Part shown: piece by piece, positions 60,305-64,000 of the stretch | Layout of the letters: the number at the start of each line of letters is the position of its first letter | Numbering within the stretch: the first letter of the stretch is position 1 | Assembly (NCBI RefSeq): GCF_907164905.1 | Contig: NZ_CAJRAF010000002.1 | Coordinates: 1,860,001 to 1,924,000 of the forward strand | Reading direction: 5' to 3' | Length of the DNA stretch: 64,000 nucleotides | Source of the DNA: Dyadobacter sp. CECT 9275 | GTDB taxonomy: Bacteria; Bacteroidota; Bacteroidia; Cytophagales; Spirosomataceae | The notes under the pieces: generated by a model | Told to the model about the DNA's origin: nothing | Seen by the model: the letters and a program-made list of their open reading frames with translations, nothing else | Database searches by the model: none | Made by a program: the position numbers and the translations under genes

Positions 60305-63300
60305 TTATTTTTCCATCGGATATTCCTTCAGAAGCTGGTCCGGAGAATAAAAATCCATTTTAGCCGCAGAAGCTGCTCTTACTTTCTTTACTTTTTCAGG
60401 AAGGATAGCTGGCGCCTGATTTCCAAAAGAATTTCTCACATAGGTCAGTACGGCGGCAACCTCGGTATCATTCAACAAGCCAGCAAATGGCGTCATAGGT
60501 ACCTGGCCGGGATACTTTTTACCCACTACTTCAATAGGCCCGAGCAAGCCCTTTAAGGCAATTTTTATCAGACGGTCTTCATTGCCCGTCACCCATTTGG
60601 TACCTGTTAAAGGCGGAAAGCCTGATGCAGTAAGTCCTTTGCCATCGGGCTGATGACAGGTTGCGCAATATCCTTCCTTGGCGTAAATTTCTTTACCGGT
60701 GTTATAGAGTTCAAGCTCCTTTCCTTTCAGTGTGGATTTGACCACCCGCTCTTTTTCCCTTTTCACATTTTCTCCTTTCAAATGTGCCACTGCGGTTTCA
60801 TGGGCGTGGATCATCCATTCGTCCAGCGGCTTTTTGGCAGCCTCCGCCAGGATCGGAAGGCCTTTTTCTTTCCCAATCCATGAGGCAGCCACGATCGCAT
60901 CAAGCCTTACCCTGCTATTTTCATCTTTTACGGCCTGCATCAGCAAATCAGCCTGGTCTGCCACCTGGTGACCCGTGTAACGTACTACCTGCACGGCAGC
61001 AGCCCTTGCGTGATAATCTTTTGCTTTAAGTACCTGGCGCAACAAAGGCTGATCCACCTTATTCATCCCCCAGCTGACCCACAGTCCCTCAAGTAAATGG
61101 TGTTCATATCTCGGGTCATTTTTATCCAGTCCGGCCACCCACTTTTTCAGCTTGGTAAGTACCTGGTTTACGTCTCTTCCCCTCAGTTCCCTACGGGTTC
61201 TGTACCGGGTACGGTATTCGGGCAGCTTAAGATTTTCAAAAAGCTCTTCAATACTAGCCCCATCTATTTTCGCAGGTTTCACCAACGGTCTGGAAGGATA
61301 GGTGATACGGTAAACACGGCCGTGAGAGTGGTCACGCAGGGGATCCCTGGCGTTGTGTTGCATGTGCCCGATCAGGATGTTGTGCCAGTCAATAAGATAA
61401 AGGGAGCCATCCGGGGCAAATTCCATATCCACAGGCCTGAAATTCCTGTCTTCACTTACCAGCAGATCCTGGCGGTGTCTGCTCTTGTAGCCCGTACCGT
61501 CATCCACAAGGGTATGCTCTTTGGTCCCCAAAAATCCAATGGTGTTATTGATCAGGAAATCACCCTGGAGTTCATCGGGGAAATGGCGACTGGAAACAAA
61601 CTCCAGACCCGAAGTGGGCCGTACCTTGTGTGCTTCCTCAATGAGCTGTTCAGACTTATGAGTAGCTTGCCCGTACCTGGGCAGAACAGATCCTGGCATC
61701 ATCCAGCGGACATCAGGACCGGAGGTTTCGGCAAAAAATGGCTGACCCCAGTCATCAAATGCGATACCCCATGGATTGGGAATTGAGAGCTGAGCGGTAC
61801 GTTCCAGCTTGTGCAACTGAGGCGCATACCTGTAAAACCCGCCGTTGGTTGCCCGTACCGGGCCATAGGAAGTTTCCACATTCGTATGCAGAAACACCCC
61901 TTCACCTGAGTAAATCGCTCCCGACGGGTCCACCGTAAATGCATGGCTGTTGTGGTGTGTATCATGGTCGTCAAAACCACTCAGGAGTATCTCCTTTTTG
62001 TCAGCTTTATCATCTCCATCTGTATCCGTTAATAACACAAGATTGGTTCCCTGAGAAACGTATACGCCTTCGGCAGCTATTTCAAATCCAACCGGAAGAT
62101 GCAGGTGATCTGCAAAGACGGTTTGTTTGTCAGCTTTGCCATCATTATTGGTATCCTCCAGAATGATGATTTTGTCATTTGGCTTGGAATCTCCCGGTTT
62201 GTAATGCGGATAGCTTGGCATGGTAGCAATCCATAACCGACCTTTGTTATCAAAAGACATCTGCATGGGTTTGGCAAGATCTGAGAACTCCTCTTCGGAT
62301 GCAAAAAGCTCAATTTTATAACCTTCCGGCATTTTCAATTTTTTGAGGGCATCCTGTCCATAAAGATATTCCAGACTTCCGTTTTTCTCCGGGTTGAAAT
62401 TGGTTTTTACGGGAGGAAGCGGAGTGGTATGTTTATCCGCTATGGAGAGATCCAGCTTTTCTCCTTTGGAAGCTGCCAGCCAGATGGCCGTATCACGGAT
62501 GGCCGTAAGCTCCCGTATCTTTTGAATTTCAGCAGGATAGTTATCCTGCCCAAAAGGATTGTATCGGCGTCCATACACATGCACACCGTTGGGTACCTTG
62601 ATATCGTTGTGCCACATCCAGTTTTTTTCAAGTACTGCCGCGTCGACCAGCCCTCTGTTTGCCTCCGCCTTGGGGGTTACTTTACCGAAGAGCTGGTCGG
62701 CCAGCAATATCCCAAGTTTTTTATATCCTTCTTCGTTAAGCTGTGAACCGTCAATCGTCAGGTACTCTTTGGTATCGGCATACCATTTCTTTGAAGGTGT
62801 GAAAGCATCCACAAACAATACGTTGTTCTGGGCTGCCACTTCTTTCATCGCTTTGGTATAAAGGGCAAGGTTTATATTTTCCTTTTTCCCGTCTGGCAGA
62901 TCATATTTTGCGGTAAGATCCTCAAAAGCGATCGGGGATACGATGGCAAGCTGCGGGGCCGTACTTCCATTGTATTTCTGACTGAGCGTGTATTTGATAA
63001 ACGCGTCAAGTTCAGCTTTATAATTGGCCAGCCCGGCAGGTCCCTGAAAAGATTCATTATAACCAAAAAAGGCAACAATCACGTCGGTTTTAAGGCGGGT
63101 CAGCCATTGGTCAGGATATTCAAAATGACCTTCGCTGGCAGAGTTATTGGCATACTCGGTCTGAAATTTTTCGGCCCCTGGGAATGCCCACGGCGAATTA
63201 CGGCTGGCATGGGGCCTGAATCCCGGGGTATCGCCTCCATCGCACATATTTCGGATGAAAAGAGAGCGATCCGGATATCTCACCTGCATTTCGGTTTCAA

Positions 63301-63475
63301 ACGAACCGTAGTTCATCATCCTGGATCCGAGGTTATTACCTAACAATACAATACGGGACCCATTACCAATTTTCAGTCCGCCGGGTTCACTGGACTGAAA
63401 AGCACTGAATGCAATAATCGTTAGTCCGACAACGATGATTAAGAGGTTAAGGCTGATTCTTCCGGGTTTAGTCAT
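60305..63475 (-). CDS. Large PVC-type haem protein: SGNH-like + beta-propeller + HEAT-like + cytochrome c
   Basis: A 1056-residue exported protein. After a membrane anchor or signal (LLIIVVGLTIIAFSAF) comes an SGNH-like domain (residues about 35-270), then a beta-propeller of the membrane-bound dehydrogenase type (about 375-710: YKIELFASEEEFSDLAKPMQ, DNKGRLWIATMPSYPHYK, FAPDGSLYLIDWHNIL). Next are HEAT-like helices (about 740-900), and last a class I cytochrome c domain with CATCH (Cys937, Cys940, His941) and MTPFAGLLNDTEVAAVLTYV. The SGNH part lacks the usual GDS (GNN instead) and the DxxH (DGSQLNEEGY). It probably acts in periplasmic oxidation or sugar breakdown. Its partner ThuA gene lies upstream. 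Confidence 0.85.
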   Translation of the reverse strand: MTKPGRISLNLLIIVVGLTIIAFSAFQSSEPGGLKIGNGSRIVLLGNNLGSRMMNYGSFETEMQVRYPDRSLFIRNMCDGGDTPGFRPHASRNSPWAFPGAEKFQTEYANNSASEGHFEYPDQWLTRLKTDVIVAFFGYNESFQGPAGLANYKAELDAFIKYTLSQKYNGSTAPQLAIVSPIAFEDLTAKYDLPDGKKENINLALYTKAMKEVAAQNNVLFVDAFTPSKKWYADTKEYLTIDGSQLNEEGYKKLGILLADQLFGKVTPKAEANRGLVDAAVLEKNWMWHNDIKVPNGVHVYGRRYNPFGQDNYPAEIQKIRELTAIRDTAIWLAASKGEKLDLSIADKHTTPLPPVKTNFNPEKNGSLEYLYGQDALKKLKMPEGYKIELFASEEEFSDLAKPMQMSFDNKGRLWIATMPSYPHYKPGDSKPNDKIIILEDTNNDGKADKQTVFADHLHLPVGFEIAAEGVYVSQGTNLVLLTDTDGDDKADKKEILLSGFDDHDTHHNSHAFTVDPSGAIYSGEGVFLHTNVETSYGPVRATNGGFYRYAPQLHKLERTAQLSIPNPWGIAFDDWGQPFFAETSGPDVRWMMPGSVLPRYGQATHKSEQLIEEAHKVRPTSGLEFVSSRHFPDELQGDFLINNTIGFLGTKEHTLVDDGTGYKSRHRQDLLVSEDRNFRPVDMEFAPDGSLYLIDWHNILIGHMQHNARDPLRDHSHGRVYRITYPSRPLVKPAKIDGASIEELFENLKLPEYRTRYRTRRELRGRDVNQVLTKLKKWVAGLDKNDPRYEHHLLEGLWVSWGMNKVDQPLLRQVLKAKDYHARAAAVQVVRYTGHQVADQADLLMQAVKDENSRVRLDAIVAASWIGKEKGLPILAEAAKKPLDEWMIHAHETAVAHLKGENVKREKERVVKSTLKGKELELYNTGKEIYAKEGYCATCHQPDGKGLTASGFPPLTGTKWVTGNEDRLIKIALKGLLGPIEVVGKKYPGQVPMTPFAGLLNDTEVAAVLTYVRNSFGNQAPAILPEKVKKVRAASAAKMDFYSPDQLLKEYPMEK

Positions 63476-63536
63476 TTTGATTTTTTTATAATTTTCGCCA
63501 GATATTCTAGTAACACTTTATATTCAATGCGGCGCG

Positions 63537-64000
63537 CTATTTTGCCTCGCGGTACGGAACTTCAATATTAAGTTTCCCTTTCCATGTTTTCGGAATTTTC
63601 AATCCCAAATCCCAGTGAATGGCATTAATCACCAGCCTTTGGAAGGATTCCTCACGGAAGTCTTCTGGATGGCCAAGAGTGGTCATGAATACCTTTCCTC
63701 CAAAAGAATTGGTACCCGTCCATGCCACAGGGTTCTCGATGGCCTCTTTATCGGGATTAACCGACTTCCCCATGAGCAGCCAGGTTGAACCTTTTACCGG
63801 ATAATCGGGAAGTACCCTGTATAACCATGAGCGTGCATGGAAAGGACCTACGCCGGTGAGGATCGGATTTTTGGCTTCACCAGGAATAACGGAAACATCG
63901 GTACTGCTGCTGTGGCCGTAATGCGTATGTTTGGCGGCTCCACCCCAGCCCGGAGGCGAATTCAATGCAAACTCCCCGAACGCATTCCACTTCTCACTTT
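63537..64000 (-). CDS. ThuA-domain protein, N-terminal part outside the window
   Basis: The last 154 codons of a gene that runs off the right edge; the reading frame is open to base 64000. The visible sequence (NAFGEFALNSPPGWGGAAKH, THYGHSSSTDVSV, TGVGPFHARSWLYRVLPDYP, GGKVFMTTLGHPEDF) matches the ThuA-like/GATase-fold domain, often found in proteins linked to sugar or trehalose use and beside PVC-type haem proteins in this phylum. It lies 61 bases upstream of the haem fusion gene on the same strand, so they are probably one transcript. The domain's true start is unknown. Confidence 0.82.
   Translation of the reverse strand, partial: SEKWNAFGEFALNSPPGWGGAAKHTHYGHSSSTDVSVIPGEAKNPILTGVGPFHARSWLYRVLPDYPVKGSTWLLMGKSVNPDKEAIENPVAWTGTNSFGGKVFMTTLGHPEDFREESFQRLVINAIHWDLGLKIPKTWKGKLNIEVPYREAK

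Noticed and set aside
61097..61786. 229-codon plus-strand open frame
   Set aside because: Antisense to the propeller/HEAT part of the haem fusion gene; shadow frame.

Overview
The window looks like chromosomal DNA from a Bacteroidota bacterium of the Cytophagales, probably close to Dyadobacter/Spirosomataceae. This is inferred from gene content: a SusC/SusD pair, a fused MurF-alanine racemase, a long NusB, a GSCFA protein, PVC-type haem proteins, and promoters of the Bacteroidota type (TTTG then TAnnTTTG). No rRNA, tRNA, CRISPR array, phage gene or transposase was seen. Several ATG starts were chosen over upstream TTG/GTG starts.

Layout. 0.2-3.4 kb: a YfcC-type carrier (-), then an ECF sigma factor with a small membrane protein, a strong intrinsic terminator, and two more small proteins. 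3.4-14 kb (mostly -): a CarboxypepD_reg-like protein, a phosphohexomutase, an MGH1-like/GH63 glycosidase, a long D-Ala-D-Ala-ligase-like protein, NifU-like and Mrp Fe-S proteins, and a GSCFA protein. 14.1-16.8 kb (+): a GH16 lipoprotein and dnaX. 16.8-20.6 kb (-): a housekeeping cluster nusB - ytxH-like - DUF1573 - yajC - ybbR-like - coaE. 20.9-30.6 kb: an ABC exporter, htpG, a lipoprotein, an orphan four-helix-bundle membrane protein, a TonB-dependent receptor, a polytopic membrane protein and a 1-Cys peroxiredoxin.

30.9-35.4 kb: dabA-dabB, an energy-coupled inorganic-carbon uptake pair with the carbonic-anhydrase-like zinc ligands intact. 35.5-38.6 kb: cysteine desulfurase - XdhC - MocA-like nucleotidyltransferase, a set that fits molybdenum-cofactor sulfuration and cytidylation, although no molybdoenzyme is present. 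38.8-42.1 kb: an XRE regulator followed by a GT87, a DPM1-like GT2 and a polysaccharide deacetylase with overlapping reading frames, probably one polyprenyl-phosphate-sugar glycan pathway. 42.3-46.9 kb: a SusC/SusD pair (-) with no enzyme beside it, followed by 1.16 kb without a gene.

48.0-50.9 kb: an operon of ABC ATPase, an untracked 28-residue hydrophobic ORF, a membrane subunit, a YtrA-type GntR regulator and an exported protein. It is headed by a near-perfect Bacteroidota promoter and a 26-bp dyad that is the likely operator of the GntR protein. 51.0-58.0 kb: murF-alr (+), ppk1 (-) and gyrB (-). 58.0-64.0 kb (-): a C-rich gene-free stretch, a GT-C-like membrane protein, a very large SGNH/beta-propeller/HEAT/cytochrome c fusion and a ThuA-domain gene cut by the window end.

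No single spectacular system stands out. The best leads are the GntR/ABC operon with its micro-ORF and operator, the XRE-GT87-GT2-deacetylase operon, the sigma-factor cassette split by a terminator, the cofactor trio without its enzyme, and the large haem fusion whose SGNH domain appears to lack its catalytic residues.
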